64,000 bases of DNA from Actinoplanes derwentensis (GCF_900104725.1 NZ_LT629758.1:2790001-2854000), one strand, 5' to 3'; positions 8,550 through 16,595 are shown, counted from the first letter of the stretch. The notes: generated from the sequence alone by a model not told the origin. Translations and numbers: made by a program.

Positions 8550-9551
8550 GGTCGTCCTCCCTCCGTGATGCGGTGCTCTGGTCGTCGATCGACCGCTCGA
8601 TCTCTGCCGCACTGATCCCCGCGTTCACTGCGTAGAGGATGGCGAGGGCGGTCTCGTTGGCCGGGTCGATGTTCAGGGCGCGTTCGGCAGCCAGGGTGGC
8701 GATCATGCCGTCGCCGAATCTCCAGGCGGTGAACGCGAGCAACGTGGCGGGGGCGAGGACGAACGGTTCGGGTGCTCGGCGGGTGATTTCGATCCAGAAC
8801 GCGAGGTGTTGCTGGTTCGGTTCGGTTCGCCCGCTGGCCCGGTTGCATACCGATGGGTGCGTGAGCAGGACCAGGAGCCAGGCGAGTTCGGCTTCGTCGG
8901 GTGAGATGCCGTTGGCATGCTGGCGGAGAGCCTCGGCGATGGCCGATACTCCGGCTTCGTCGAGGTCGTCACCCAGCATCTGTAGACGGGCGGTGGCTTC
9001 GATGATCGCCTGCTGGATCGCTTCACCGGTGGCAGCGGTGTCCGGTGTGAGCAGGGCAGCCTTGGCGTCCCGGTTGGGCAGGGGGCGACCACCCCGGCGT
9101 ACGTGGCTTCGGCGGGGACCGGCGAGGCCGAGGGATCGAAGGGTATGCCGTCCGGCGGGCAGTCGGAGTGGGTGCAGCCGGGGTGCAGGATGCGGTTGTC
9201 GGTCACGCGTAGCAGCGGGCGCACGGGCAGTCCGCAGAGGGAGAACACGGCGGCGGCAGCGTGCAACGCCGGGTCGAGGTCGGCCGCTGGGCCGTAGCCG
9301 ATCAGACCCAGCGTGGGGTTCGGGTGGGCTCGGCGGGCGACGTCAGCGATGTGGTGACTCATTTCGATCAACGCCGCGGCGGGGTCGTCCGGGCCGGGGA
9401 GTTCCAGGCGTGCGCCGAGTACGACGAGGTTGTCGGCGAAGGCGATGACGACGATGCTGCCGTCGCCGGGCTGGAATCCGAGCAGGTAGGGCGCGACAGC
9501 GACGAGGTCGACGTCGTTGCGGATCCGTAGTTCGGGTAGGGCGTCATACAT
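8539..9551 (-). pseudogene. DUF4192 family protein, split by a one-base frameshift
   Basis: The 5' part (ATG at 9551, AAGGAG SD) encodes MYDALPELRIRNDVDLVAVA, then PYLLGFQPGDGSIVVIAF and LLRVTDNRILHPGC, the DUF4192 start. After ATYAGVVAP the frame drifts into arginine/proline noise. The family-like continuation (LPNRDAKAALLTPDTAATGE, ending IERSIDDQSTAS before a stop at 8539) is in another frame. Adding one base to the run of five C (G at 9081-9085 on the plus strand) joins the halves exactly. Either a real indel or a homopolymer sequencing error. DUF4192 is frequent on actinomycete mobile elements; its function is unknown. Confidence 0.8.
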
Positions 9552-9685
9552 GAAGAGGCTCCTTGGCAAGATTCTGGTAGCACTGCTGATGCGGCGCCGG
9601 GCGCATTGGGACCGGCCGGCCCCGTGAGTCGCGCGATGCGCGCTCCGGCGGGGCGAGACACCGTCATGAACCGGGTCCATGGCGC

Positions 9686-9718
9686 CGTGGCGGGTGAGGC
9701 TCGGCCTCACCCGCCACG
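9686..9718 (-). terminator. 15-bp perfect hairpin between two minus-strand genes
   Basis: CGTGGCGGGTGAGGC pairs perfectly with its complement across a TCG loop. It starts 8 bp after the 9726 stop and lies 133 bp ahead of the DUF4192 start. Probable terminator of the upstream operon, separating it from the DUF4192 unit. Confidence 0.7.
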
Positions 9719-9725
9719 TGCCGGA

Positions 9726-11018
9726 TCACTCTGGTGAGCGGTTTCCGGTGTCAGGCCGTCCGCGCAGGATGCGGACGGTGGTGCTCAACTTGATGGGCAG
9801 GTTCTCGTCGCCCTTGAGGAAAGGCTGGACGTCGATGGGACGGCGCAGGCTTCGGCCGGGGCCATACGCCTGTTGACGTTCATGACCGGAGACCCAGAAC
9901 CGGTGGTCGGGCTTGGCCCGCGTCCGCGAGCCGCCCCGCCTCTGATCCGGTTGCGCCATAGTGGTGGTACGGGGTTTGATCCGTACGGTCTTGACCTCGG
10001 GTGCCGGGCGTCGGCTGCGCTGGTAGGCGCGGATCGTGCCGTTGGGCAGTTTCGTCGCCACGGTGTCGGCCATCTGCTGATGGATCAGCAGCCAGGTGGT
10101 CACCATTGGGCTGAGCGGGTGATCACCGTCGATGGCGGCCCGGCGGGTGAGGTGTTCGGCGTGGATGGGCAGCAGCCAGCCGATCTCGTGCCGCAGCTGC
10201 GGCATCAGGGTGTCGGGGACGGCGGTGCCGATGCTGCGGTAGCCGATGAGCTGCCAGCCGTCGGTGCTCTGGGTCCAGGAGACGGCGGCGAGTTCCTCCC
10301 TGGTGCCGACCGGTTCGGACCAGACGATCAGGCCGTCCGGGGTGGGTGCGAGGTCGTCGGTGAGTCGGGCGGTGGGCTGGTCGGTGCTGACCGCGGTGAC
10401 CAGGCCGGTGAACTCGTCGTTGACCCAGTACATCGGTGCGACGTCGAGTTGGTCGGCCAGGTGCCGCCGGCGGCTCGGCTCGTTGATCGGGCCGGGTAGC
10501 CGCACGCTGCCGCGGAGCAGCCCGGTGAACCGGTCACGGATCTTCGGCAGCATGTCGGCGGTGATCCGGGCCGGTGGCCACGGCGTGGTGGCCAGCAGGG
10601 TCCGGTCTTCGCGGCCGAGGACGATGCCGCGGTGCAGCAGGTGGAGTTGGGTGTACTCGATGCTGCCGGGACGCCATCCGACCAGGCCCGCGCACCGTGC
10701 GGTGAGAGCGTCGATGTCGTCGGCCTCGATGAGCTGGGCGCACGGGTAGCAGATCTGCCAGTGGTCGTTGTAGGTCTGCACGACACCGGCGTCGACGGCC
10801 AGGAGTTGGATGAGCCCGGTCCGGTAGTCCCAGACCGGCAGGCCAGTGGAGCAGGTGTGGCAGCGGTGGAAGACATCGCGCAGCAGGGTGGCGCTGATGG
10901 GCGTGACCGGGTGGTCCTTCTCGGCGACCGGGTGCCGGTAGCTGACGTGTTCACCGTCGTGGTGTTCGGTCAGGGCTTCGCGGCAGAGGGCACAGGCCAT
11001 CAGGTTGGCGAGGTTCAT
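9726..11018 (-). CDS. Hypothetical cysteine-rich element protein with basic C-terminus
   Basis: 430 residues. Three CxxC pairs in the first ~100 residues (CALC, CHTC, CYPC) with interspersed histidines suggest a zinc-binding N-terminal domain. The middle has no recognised fold. The last ~90 residues are basic and contain RFWVSGHERQQAYGPG followed by RRPIDVQPFLKGDE, a block I associate with uncharacterised proteins of actinobacterial mobile elements. The ATG at 11018 overlaps the diguanylate cyclase stop (4 bp). Function unknown; nucleic-acid binding is plausible. Confidence 0.6.
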   Translation of the reverse strand: MNLANLMACALCREALTEHHDGEHVSYRHPVAEKDHPVTPISATLLRDVFHRCHTCSTGLPVWDYRTGLIQLLAVDAGVVQTYNDHWQICYPCAQLIEADDIDALTARCAGLVGWRPGSIEYTQLHLLHRGIVLGREDRTLLATTPWPPARITADMLPKIRDRFTGLLRGSVRLPGPINEPSRRRHLADQLDVAPMYWVNDEFTGLVTAVSTDQPTARLTDDLAPTPDGLIVWSEPVGTREELAAVSWTQSTDGWQLIGYRSIGTAVPDTLMPQLRHEIGWLLPIHAEHLTRRAAIDGDHPLSPMVTTWLLIHQQMADTVATKLPNGTIRAYQRSRRPAPEVKTVRIKPRTTTMAQPDQRRGGSRTRAKPDHRFWVSGHERQQAYGPGRSLRRPIDVQPFLKGDENLPIKLSTTVRILRGRPDTGNRSPE

Positions 11019-11728
11019 GCTCCGCCGCCGTTCGGGGTGCGACGCTGGTCGCGCAGGCGGGGTCCGCGGCGCGGCGGGCGGGTGGGCATCGTCATGCCGG
11101 CCCGGTAGAGGACGTACTGGTTCCCGCCTTGCTGTTTGGCGTGGTACATGGCCAGGTCGGCGTGGTGCAGGGCAACGCCTTCGAGCAGGTCGGTGCTGGA
11201 GGCGACGGCGATGCCGAGGCTCGCGGTAACCGTGACGAGGGCGGGCCCGTCGTCGGTGCGAACCTCGACCGGTTCGGCGATCACGTTGGTGAACAGCAGG
11301 GCCATGTGAGCGAGCCGGGTGGCGTCCAGCGGCGCGATGACGGCGAACTCATCGCCGGCCAGCCGCGCGGCGTGCCCGCTGTAGAGGGCGGCGAGCCGGG
11401 TAATCCGGACGGCGGCCGCCTTGAGCAGGTCGTCTCCGGCGTCGTGGCCGTACGCGTCGTTGACTTCTTTGAACAGGTCGAGGTCGATGAGCACGGTGAC
11501 GATCTGCCGGGGCTCGGATGCGGCGATGGCGGTGTGGATGGCGCGGAGGCCGCTGCGGTTGTTCAGCCCGGTGAGCGGGTCATGGGTGAGCTGCCAAACC
11601 TTGTCGGCCAGGTCGTCACGCAGCCGGGCGATGATCAGCCGGGTTGCCCGGCGGCCGGTCAGGAAGCCGATGACGGCTCCGAGCGTGACGGCCACGAGGG
11701 TGGCGATCACGAGGGGTGTGGTGAACAC
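11015..11728 (-). CDS. Membrane-anchored diguanylate cyclase (GGDEF)
   Basis: 237 residues. One N-terminal helix (PLVIATLVAVTLGAVIGFLT) anchors it. It is followed by a GGDEF domain: THDPLTGLNNRSGL, VLIDLDLFKEVNDAYGHDAG, active-site RLAGDEFAV (AGDEF variant, Asp/Glu kept) and SLGIAVASS. It makes cyclic di-GMP from two GTP. No RxxD inhibitory site is visible five residues before the motif. The GTG at 11728 is preceded by GGAGG within a hairpin leader (11729-11793). It is coupled to the downstream Cys-rich gene. A c-di-GMP enzyme beside conjugation and Tad pilus genes may tune surface attachment (inference). Confidence 0.88.
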   Translation of the reverse strand: MFTTPLVIATLVAVTLGAVIGFLTGRRATRLIIARLRDDLADKVWQLTHDPLTGLNNRSGLRAIHTAIAASEPRQIVTVLIDLDLFKEVNDAYGHDAGDDLLKAAAVRITRLAALYSGHAARLAGDEFAVIAPLDATRLAHMALLFTNVIAEPVEVRTDDGPALVTVTASLGIAVASSTDLLEGVALHHADLAMYHAKQQGGNQYVLYRAGMTMPTRPPRRGPRLRDQRRTPNGGGA

Positions 11729-11793
11729 TGGGTTCCTCCATTTCTGGTGGAGAAACCCGGGACGCGCGTTTTCCAGGCGAGGCGTCCCGGGTT
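11729..11793 (-). promoter_or_regulatory. Leader with two overlapping hairpins, the second covering the SD
   Basis: On the minus strand a 12-bp stem (11782-11793 with 11754-11765, AACCCGGGACGC) is followed by a second stem in which GGTTTCTCCA pairs with TGGAGGAACC, burying the GGAGG SD of the cyclase. The two stems share GGTT, so they compete. A similar leader precedes the sigma-factor gene at 13529. Confidence 0.55.
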
Positions 11794-11805
11794 CCGGATA
11801 CGACG

Positions 11806-11829
11806 ACGGCCCGCCTTCTGGCGGGCCGT
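11806..11829 (-). terminator. Hairpin after the 11866-12462 gene
   Basis: ACGGCCCGCC pairs with GGCGGGCCGT across a 4-nt loop, 37 bp past the stop at 11866 and just upstream of the cyclase leader. Probable terminator or processing site. Confidence 0.55.
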
Positions 11830-11865
11830 ATTTGGTGCTTCGGGCGCCGTGTACGGCGGCCCGGG

Positions 11866-12462
11866 TCAGGTGGTCTCGGGCGTCGCGATCGAGCCGTCCC
11901 AACTGACGGTGGCGCCGACACGAGCCGGGTATCGCCCGGCGGAGCCCTTCAGGCCGGTCCGGTCGGGCGGGCGTGGCTCGTCGGTGCGGGGCCGCCGGCC
12001 GATCACGTGTGTGGAGCCGGGCGGAGTCCCCTGGGGGCGCAGTTCGTAGCGCTCGTACACGCCCCTGACGTAGTCGATGTCAGAGTCCAGCGGGTGGTAG
12101 TCGCCGCGCAGGATGGTGCCGCCGAGCCGGTTGCAGCAGGCCACCGTGACGGGGTACCAGCCGGTCAGGGCGACGAAGACCGTGTGGCCGCAGGACAGGT
12201 CGAACTCGAACACGCACAGCCGGTACTCCACGAGATCCCCGGTGGCCGAGCTGACGGGCGCGGACGGCGCGCAGGGCTGGCAGATCGGGCCGAGGTCGGC
12301 CTGGTATCCGCCGTCGCAGTGTTCGCAGACGATCCGGAGGCAGGCGCGGCATTCGCCGGAGGCGACGTCGTGGAGGCCGGTGCCGCAGAACCCGCAGTCG
12401 CCGGTCAGGCATGCGTCGGTGTGCTCGCCCGGCCGGTGCTGATGGCAGGGATGCTCACCCAT
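11866..12462 (-). CDS. Hypothetical multi-zinc-finger protein
   Basis: 198 residues. Many cysteines in pairs: CGFCGTG, CRACLRIVCEHC, CQPCAP in the first 65 residues, resembling two or three treble-clef or ribbon knuckles. The middle reads FEFDLSCGHTVFVALTGWYP, then VACCNRLGGTI. The C-terminal ~45 residues look disordered and proline/arginine-rich. No family recognised. Its ATG overlaps the preceding gene by 8 bp, so they form one unit with the 12455-12877 gene. Confidence 0.55.
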   Translation of the reverse strand: MGEHPCHQHRPGEHTDACLTGDCGFCGTGLHDVASGECRACLRIVCEHCDGGYQADLGPICQPCAPSAPVSSATGDLVEYRLCVFEFDLSCGHTVFVALTGWYPVTVACCNRLGGTILRGDYHPLDSDIDYVRGVYERYELRPQGTPPGSTHVIGRRPRTDEPRPPDRTGLKGSAGRYPARVGATVSWDGSIATPETT

Positions 12463-12877
12463 GGTGGCTCCGACGCAGGTGCTGGTAGATGGTGTCGGCG
12501 GTCAGTGCCTGGCCGGTGCGGTTGTCCGGACTGTCGATGCGTCGCCAACCGGCGAACTCGCACGCCAGGAAGATGGTGGTCTGCTCGGTGGTGATCCCGA
12601 GGACGTCGCCGGCCGATAGCGAGCGCAGTTTCAGTAGCCGGTAGGTGCAGGCGAGCAGGAAGTCCAGCTCGCCGCCGCCGGGGTATCCGCGGCGGTCTTG
12701 CAGCGTGTCGAGGTCGGCGTTGAACAGGGCGAACGCCCAGTCGGCGATGTCCTCCGGGCTGGTCTCGGCGGGCAGGTCCCGCCAGTGGGAGATGACCTTG
12801 GTGAGGGTGTGGCCGGGCTCGTACGGGAAGAAGCGGCTGTCGGTGTTGTGGTAGACGGCGATGTAGAACAGCGTCAT
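12455..12877 (-). CDS. Conserved hypothetical protein
   Basis: 140 residues: FYIAVYHNTDSRFFPYEPGH, then TLTKVISHWRDLPAETSP, DIADWAFALFNADLDTL and a C-terminal helix with YQHLRRSHHG. Probably soluble, mixed alpha/beta. It follows the sigma-factor gene by 31 bp with AAAGG near the ATG, and overlaps the zinc-finger gene. I do not recognise a family; similar proteins seem to sit beside element sigma factors, but I cannot verify this here. Confidence 0.55.
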   Translation of the reverse strand: MTLFYIAVYHNTDSRFFPYEPGHTLTKVISHWRDLPAETSPEDIADWAFALFNADLDTLQDRRGYPGGGELDFLLACTYRLLKLRSLSAGDVLGITTEQTTIFLACEFAGWRRIDSPDNRTGQALTADTIYQHLRRSHHG

Positions 12878-12908
12878 GATCGGCCTTTCGCTGGTGTCTG
12901 AACGGGAT

Positions 12909-13529
12909 TCATGCCGGGACCGGCGCAGTGGTGAGGGCTGCTTGGAGGTGGCGCAGGCCGCGTCGTTCCAGGTCGCGGACGGCTTGGGTGCTGCGATCCA
13001 TGAGCCGGGCGGTGTCGTCGCGGGGGTAGCCGTCCAAATAGCGCAGCTGGATCGCGCGGCGCTGGGCGGCGGTCAGCCTCGCCATCGCGTGGGCGAAGGT
13101 GATCCGCCCGAGCCGGTCAGGCGGCGCGGCGACGGCCGGGGCGGTGGGCGCGGGCTCGTGGTCGCGGACGACGTACGCGGCGCGGACGTAGCGGCGGCGG
13201 GACCAGTCGTGCTGGTTGCACGCCTTCGCGGCGTGCCAGATGAACCAGCCGCGTACGTCGAGCAGCGCGGTGTTCAGGTCCGCCAGGGCTCCGGTGAACG
13301 TCTCCTGCACGAGGTCGGGGATCGCGTCGCGGTCGCGGCCTCGCAGGCGCACGGCCACATACCGGGTGACCGGTTCGCGGAAGGTGAGGTAAAGCTGTGC
13401 GAAGGCGTCGCGGTCGCCGTGCTGGGCGCGGTCTAGCAGCGCGAGAACCTGCGGGGCGACGTCCGGACGCCGGCGGGGCGCAGGCACGGCGGGGCGGTGG
13501 CGTGGCGTACCGAGGTCGGGGTACGGCAT
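12909..13529 (-). CDS. ECF-like RNA polymerase sigma factor
   Basis: 206 residues. Region 2 is visible as AFAQLYLTFREPVTRYVAVR, then IPDLVQETFTGALADL; region 4 as RLTAAQRRAIQLRYLDGYPR followed by DDTARLMDRSTQAVRDLERR, a clear sigma-70 region-4 HTH. Length and two-region layout fit the ECF group. No anti-sigma factor gene is adjacent. The ATG at 13529 sits behind GGAGGAATCCC, inside a hairpin leader like that of the cyclase. It may direct transcription of element genes (inference). Confidence 0.82.
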   Translation of the reverse strand: MPYPDLGTPRHRPAVPAPRRRPDVAPQVLALLDRAQHGDRDAFAQLYLTFREPVTRYVAVRLRGRDRDAIPDLVQETFTGALADLNTALLDVRGWFIWHAAKACNQHDWSRRRYVRAAYVVRDHEPAPTAPAVAAPPDRLGRITFAHAMARLTAAQRRAIQLRYLDGYPRDDTARLMDRSTQAVRDLERRGLRHLQAALTTAPVPA

Positions 13530-13530
13530 G

Positions 13531-13584
13531 GGATTCCTCCATCCATCAGGTGGAATCCGGGCACGCCAGATCGGCCGTGCCCGG
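13531..13584 (-). promoter_or_regulatory. Leader with competing hairpins over the sigma-factor SD
   Basis: Minus strand: CCGGGCACG pairs with CGTGCCCGG (13576-13584 with 13557-13565), immediately followed by GGATTCC-A-CC pairing with GG-A-GGAATCC (13549-13558 with 13531-13540), which sequesters the SD. The stems share two bases. It matches the 11729-11793 leader in arrangement and in the shared TCCACC...ATGGAGGAA core. Confidence 0.55.
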
Positions 13585-13637
13585 AAGAGTGCGCGGGATT
13601 CGCGCGGTCGGCCGGGCACGGCCGAAGAGGGAATCAG

Positions 13638-14099
13638 CTAATACGTGAGTCCGTACAGCCGCAGGTGCGCCTCTTTGAGGTGTCCCGCGACCAGCTCGCT
13701 GTTGGCGCCGGCGGCACTGAGGCTGTCGATAATGGCTCGCAGCGCTGCGGCTGGTGCATCGACGGAGCCGGGGAAGGCACGGGCATCGGTGTTCGCGGCG
13801 ATGCGCTGGATGGTCTGGGTCAGGTACGCCTGAATCAGGTTGAGGCCGCACACCAGTCGGGCCAGTTCGGCGAGGTCGTGCAGTTCGGCGGCGTGGGTCA
13901 TGATGTCGCCGAGGTGTTCCACCGCGAGCAGGATGATGTAGGTCATCGCGACGGTGACCGGCGGATCCAGGCGCGGATCATCGCCGAGCATCTGAGCGAG
14001 CATGTTCACGACGTCTTGGCCGTCATCGTCGATCCCGGGACGATCGGGGACCTGCGCGTACCAGTCGGCACCAGGCAGGTACCAGGCGGGTTTGAGCAT
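13638..14099 (-). CDS. Hypothetical helical protein
   Basis: 153 residues: PAWYLPGADWYAQVPDRPGI, then DDDGQDVVNMLAQML, a long helical middle (VTVAMTYIILLAVEHLGDIM) and SAAGANSELVAGHLKEAHLR at the end. No signal peptide. The hydrophobic helix may be buried rather than membrane-spanning. ATG at 14099 with a GGAGGAGG SD. First gene of the minus-strand unit downstream of the palindrome-rich region. No family recognised. Confidence 0.55.
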   Translation of the reverse strand: MLKPAWYLPGADWYAQVPDRPGIDDDGQDVVNMLAQMLGDDPRLDPPVTVAMTYIILLAVEHLGDIMTHAAELHDLAELARLVCGLNLIQAYLTQTIQRIAANTDARAFPGSVDAPAAALRAIIDSLSAAGANSELVAGHLKEAHLRLYGLTY

Positions 14100-14416
14100 G
14101 TCGTCCTCCTCCGGACAGCAGGAAGGCGGCCATCGGGTGATGGCCGCTGCTGGAAATTTGGGTGTGCGCTACCGCGCCCTGGCCGTGTCAGCGGAGGGCG
14201 TCAGCAGATGGGTGCCAGATCCGAGGCTGGCGGCGGCGGCCGACCGTGATGGTGGGCGCGATGCCGTCGCGCGGGGCAAGGGATCGGGACACAGAAAGAA
14301 AAGGAGAACCTTCAGCGTACGAGGGACCGGCGGTCCCGGTGCTCGGCTGTCAGACCGGCAGGTCTGTCAAAACCTGTCAGCCGGGCAGTCCCGCAGTCCC
14401 GGTCAGGTCCCCTCGA

Positions 14417-14457
14417 TCGAGCGGGACTGTGCGGGACATCGGCGAAGTCCCGCTCGA
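14417..14457. repeat. 12-bp inverted repeat
   Basis: TCGAGCGGGACT at 14417-14428 is the exact reverse complement of 14446-14457, with a 17-nt loop that contains another GCGGGAC. Possible protein-binding site or cruciform. Confidence 0.6.
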
Positions 14458-14472
14458 CGGGACTCCTCCAGC

Positions 14473-14516
14473 CGGCGGGTCCCGCTTCGGTCGCCGAGGC
14501 GGAGCGGGACCCGCCG
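14473..14516. repeat. 14-bp inverted repeat
   Basis: CGGCGGGTCCCGCT at 14473-14486 is the exact reverse complement of 14503-14516 with a 16-nt loop. It shares the GTCCCGC core with the preceding inverted repeat. Confidence 0.6.
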
Positions 14517-14670
14517 CCGGGACTCGCTCGACGGCGGCCGGTCTGGTCGAGTACCGCTCCGCCGGGACGAGGCGGGCGGCCTCAACGGTCACCCGTTGTC
14601 GGCCAGTGATCGGTGAGACCGGGCCCCTGACACGGGGCAGCAAACGGCAGGCAGGACAGCGCCGGGTGGC

Positions 14671-14745
14671 ACCTGTCAGGTTCCCGGTTCTGACCGGGTG
14701 GCACCTGTCAGGTTCCGGCTGCACCGCCGTGCGGACCTGTCAGGT
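14671..14745. promoter_or_regulatory. Array of three perfect 11-bp palindromes at exact 32-bp spacing
   Basis: ACCTGTCAGGT occurs at 14671-14681, 14703-14713 and 14735-14745. The two spacings are both 32 bp, about three DNA turns, so bound dimers would line up on one face. The first two also share flanks (GGTGGC before, TCC after). This looks like an operator or iteron set for a dimeric, possibly cooperative DNA-binding protein. Confidence 0.7.
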
Positions 14746-14933
14746 CGGGCACGGCGGCCAGCAACAGCCCGACGACCCCGGATGATGGCGACGCATTCCC
14801 GAACGCCCGCCCCGAAGCCGTGTCAGGCCGGTCAACGATGACGAGGATTGCTCCGATAAACAGTGCCTGACCTGCATGGACCCCAGGATTGGCCGGACGA
14901 ACCCATTGGGTTGCTACGGAACTTCAGGAGTTT

Positions 14934-15779
14934 TTAACAGCGTCGCAGGACCAAGACGTCCTCATGCGCGATGAGGTGGACGGGGACGCCTTCGGCACGG
15001 GCTCGGCGCACGGCCATCAGCCCAAACATGGAGGCGCGGTGCACGATCTGCCCGTCACGGACGGCGGCGAGCATCGCCGCGCATCGCTGCACCGGGACCA
15101 GTCCGACCGACTGGGCGACCGCGAGCAGTTCGCCGGGCAGGTCGATCAGGTTGTCCCGCTGGCGGCGTACCGGTCGGCAGGTGATCACCACGGTCCCGCC
15201 GGGACGCAGCAGTTGATACGAGGCGGCCAGGATCGTGGCGAATCCGTCGAGCAAGCGGGACCATCCCGCATAGGCGAGGTTCCCGCGTTCCCGGTCCCCG
15301 TACAGATGGTCCCGCTTGCGTACCCCGGTACTGTCCGCCCGCACCAGCCCGTGAGTCCCGCGCCCGTACGGCGGCGAGGTGAGCACGAGTCCCACCTGAC
15401 CGACCGCGGACGCCGGGACCAGATCGAGCAATCCGGTGGCGTCCCCGGTGATGACCTTCGCGGTGCCGGCCGCGCCCTGCGACGCGGCCAGAGTGATGTT
15501 CTGCTCGGCCATCGCGGTGAATCGGGGCTCGATGTCGATGCCGATCGCGTCACGGCCCAGATGCATGGCCTCGACCAGTGTGGTGCCGGACCCGGCCATC
15601 GGGTCGAACACCAGATCACCGGGCGCAGTGAATGAGCTGATCGCGTGGGCGGCCAGGTGCGGCAGCATCTTGCCTGGGTGGGTCGAGGTTGCCGGAATGT
15701 AGCGGCCCCGGCGCTGGTCACGTGCCGGTTGCTGGCAGGTCAGCCAGACCGAGGTGACCGGCAGAGTGGCGTCAGCCAT
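14934..15779 (-). CDS. DNA methyltransferase (N4-cytosine/N6-adenine, TSPPY type)
   Basis: 281 residues. SAM-binding motif I is VFDPMAGSGTTLVEAMHLGR, followed by AIGIDIEPRF; catalytic motif IV is VLTSPPYGRG. LLRPGGTVVITCRPVRRQ is a late Rossmann strand. The order (X/I before IV) fits beta-class enzymes, with no evident target-recognition insert. ATG at 15779 with SD GGAGG, overlapping the upstream gene by 8 bp. No restriction enzyme gene is adjacent. Probably modifies element DNA to resist host restriction during conjugation (inference). Confidence 0.85.
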   Translation of the reverse strand: MADATLPVTSVWLTCQQPARDQRRGRYIPATSTHPGKMLPHLAAHAISSFTAPGDLVFDPMAGSGTTLVEAMHLGRDAIGIDIEPRFTAMAEQNITLAASQGAAGTAKVITGDATGLLDLVPASAVGQVGLVLTSPPYGRGTHGLVRADSTGVRKRDHLYGDRERGNLAYAGWSRLLDGFATILAASYQLLRPGGTVVITCRPVRRQRDNLIDLPGELLAVAQSVGLVPVQRCAAMLAAVRDGQIVHRASMFGLMAVRRARAEGVPVHLIAHEDVLVLRRC

Positions 15780-16335
15780 CGCTGCCTCCGTTCTCCGCAC
15801 TGTGGGTCATGATCAGCACGTCGGTGTGGATATCGAGCTGGGTCTGATTCCCTCGTCGCAGCGGCCGGCCCGCCGCCACGATGTGCTGCAGGTACGCCAG
15901 CCCGGCCTTCTTCGCCGCGGTGATGACATCGACCGGAAGAACCACGTCGCCGTGCGGCAGCAGGACGGCCACGCAGCCGCCCGGCAGCAGACTGGTACGG
16001 CACCGGGCGAAGAACTCCCTCGGGTCGCTCGAGGGCCAGCCGGTGACGATCAGGGTCGCGGTGTGCCAGTCCCAGCCGACCGTCCGGGTGTTCTGCAGGT
16101 GGCTGCGACGCCGGGCGGCGATGATCGCGCGGGCCAACTGCGGCCCGGCGGTGAGGTCGGTGATCAGGTCAGTCGGGTGGGTGAGGTTGTGCACGAGCCG
16201 TACGCCCATCGCGTTAGACATGGTCTCGCCCGGAACGGGAGCGGGAACCGGCCAGAACGTGATCGGCACGGGCGGGTCGCCGGACACCACGTCCCCGACG
16301 GGAACCGGCGCCTGACGGTGTTTTCTCTCGGTCAT
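15772..16335 (-). CDS. Methyltransferase-like protein with degenerate active site
   Basis: 187 residues. The layout echoes the neighbouring methylase: DLITDLTAGPQLARAIIAAR at the motif I position, TATLIVTGWP where (D/N/S)PP(Y/W) would be, and SLLPGGCVAVLLPHGDVV. The catalytic motif is replaced by TGWP, so methyl transfer is doubtful; it may be a specificity or dimer partner. The ATG at 16335 is chosen because the longer frame upstream runs through the CTGTCAG-rich promoter. Operonic with the methylase. Confidence 0.6.
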   Translation of the reverse strand: MTERKHRQAPVPVGDVVSGDPPVPITFWPVPAPVPGETMSNAMGVRLVHNLTHPTDLITDLTAGPQLARAIIAARRRSHLQNTRTVGWDWHTATLIVTGWPSSDPREFFARCRTSLLPGGCVAVLLPHGDVVLPVDVITAAKKAGLAYLQHIVAAGRPLRRGNQTQLDIHTDVLIMTHSAENGGSDG

Positions 16336-16595
16336 GGGCTTCGTTGGCCCCCGGACCGGCGGGCGCGCTGACGATGCACAGGTCCTGTTTGTCAGGCCGA
16401 TCGAACTCGGCCGTGTCCTGTCAGCATCGGTCACCCCAGCGACCTGACAGCCGCCCGGCGGGCGTCGGATCTGTCCCGACCGGTCGCGACCTGTCTCGAT
16501 CTGACAATCGCTTCTGGTGTCAGACCGGGCTGTCCCAATCGGTGCCTCGGAGCCGTTCGCATCCCGCGACACGCCCCCGACCGAGGAGACCGATC
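16336..16595. promoter_or_regulatory. Divergent promoter region with CTGTCAG-type sites
   Basis: 260 bp between the methylase unit (minus) and the 16596 gene (plus). CCTGTCAG at 16417-16424 and ACCTGACAG at 16442-16450 match the 14.7-kb palindrome core; looser copies (TTGTCAGG at 16389, ATCTGACA at 16499) are also present. Likely controlled by the same regulator. No -10/-35 boxes assigned. Confidence 0.5.

Larger units (their letters stand above)
14100..14933. other. 834-bp gene-free region rich in palindromes and inverted repeats
   Basis: It contains no credible reading frame. Visible: a hairpin just ahead of the 14099 gene (stem 14126-14134 with 14139-14147), scattered GCGGGAC/GTCCCGC heptamers at 14417-14516 forming two large inverted repeats, three perfect ACCTGTCAGGT sites (14671-14745), and further CTGTCAG or TGTCAGG copies at 14347, 14374 and 14820. 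It serves as the upstream region of the 14099 gene and could also be an element origin (oriV or oriT) or a control locus. No nick site or AT-rich melting zone was identified. Confidence 0.55.

Noticed and set aside
14671..14745. Short CRISPR-like repeat-spacer pattern
   Set aside because: Only three 11-bp repeats, themselves palindromic, with 21-bp intervals that share flanks; no cas genes.
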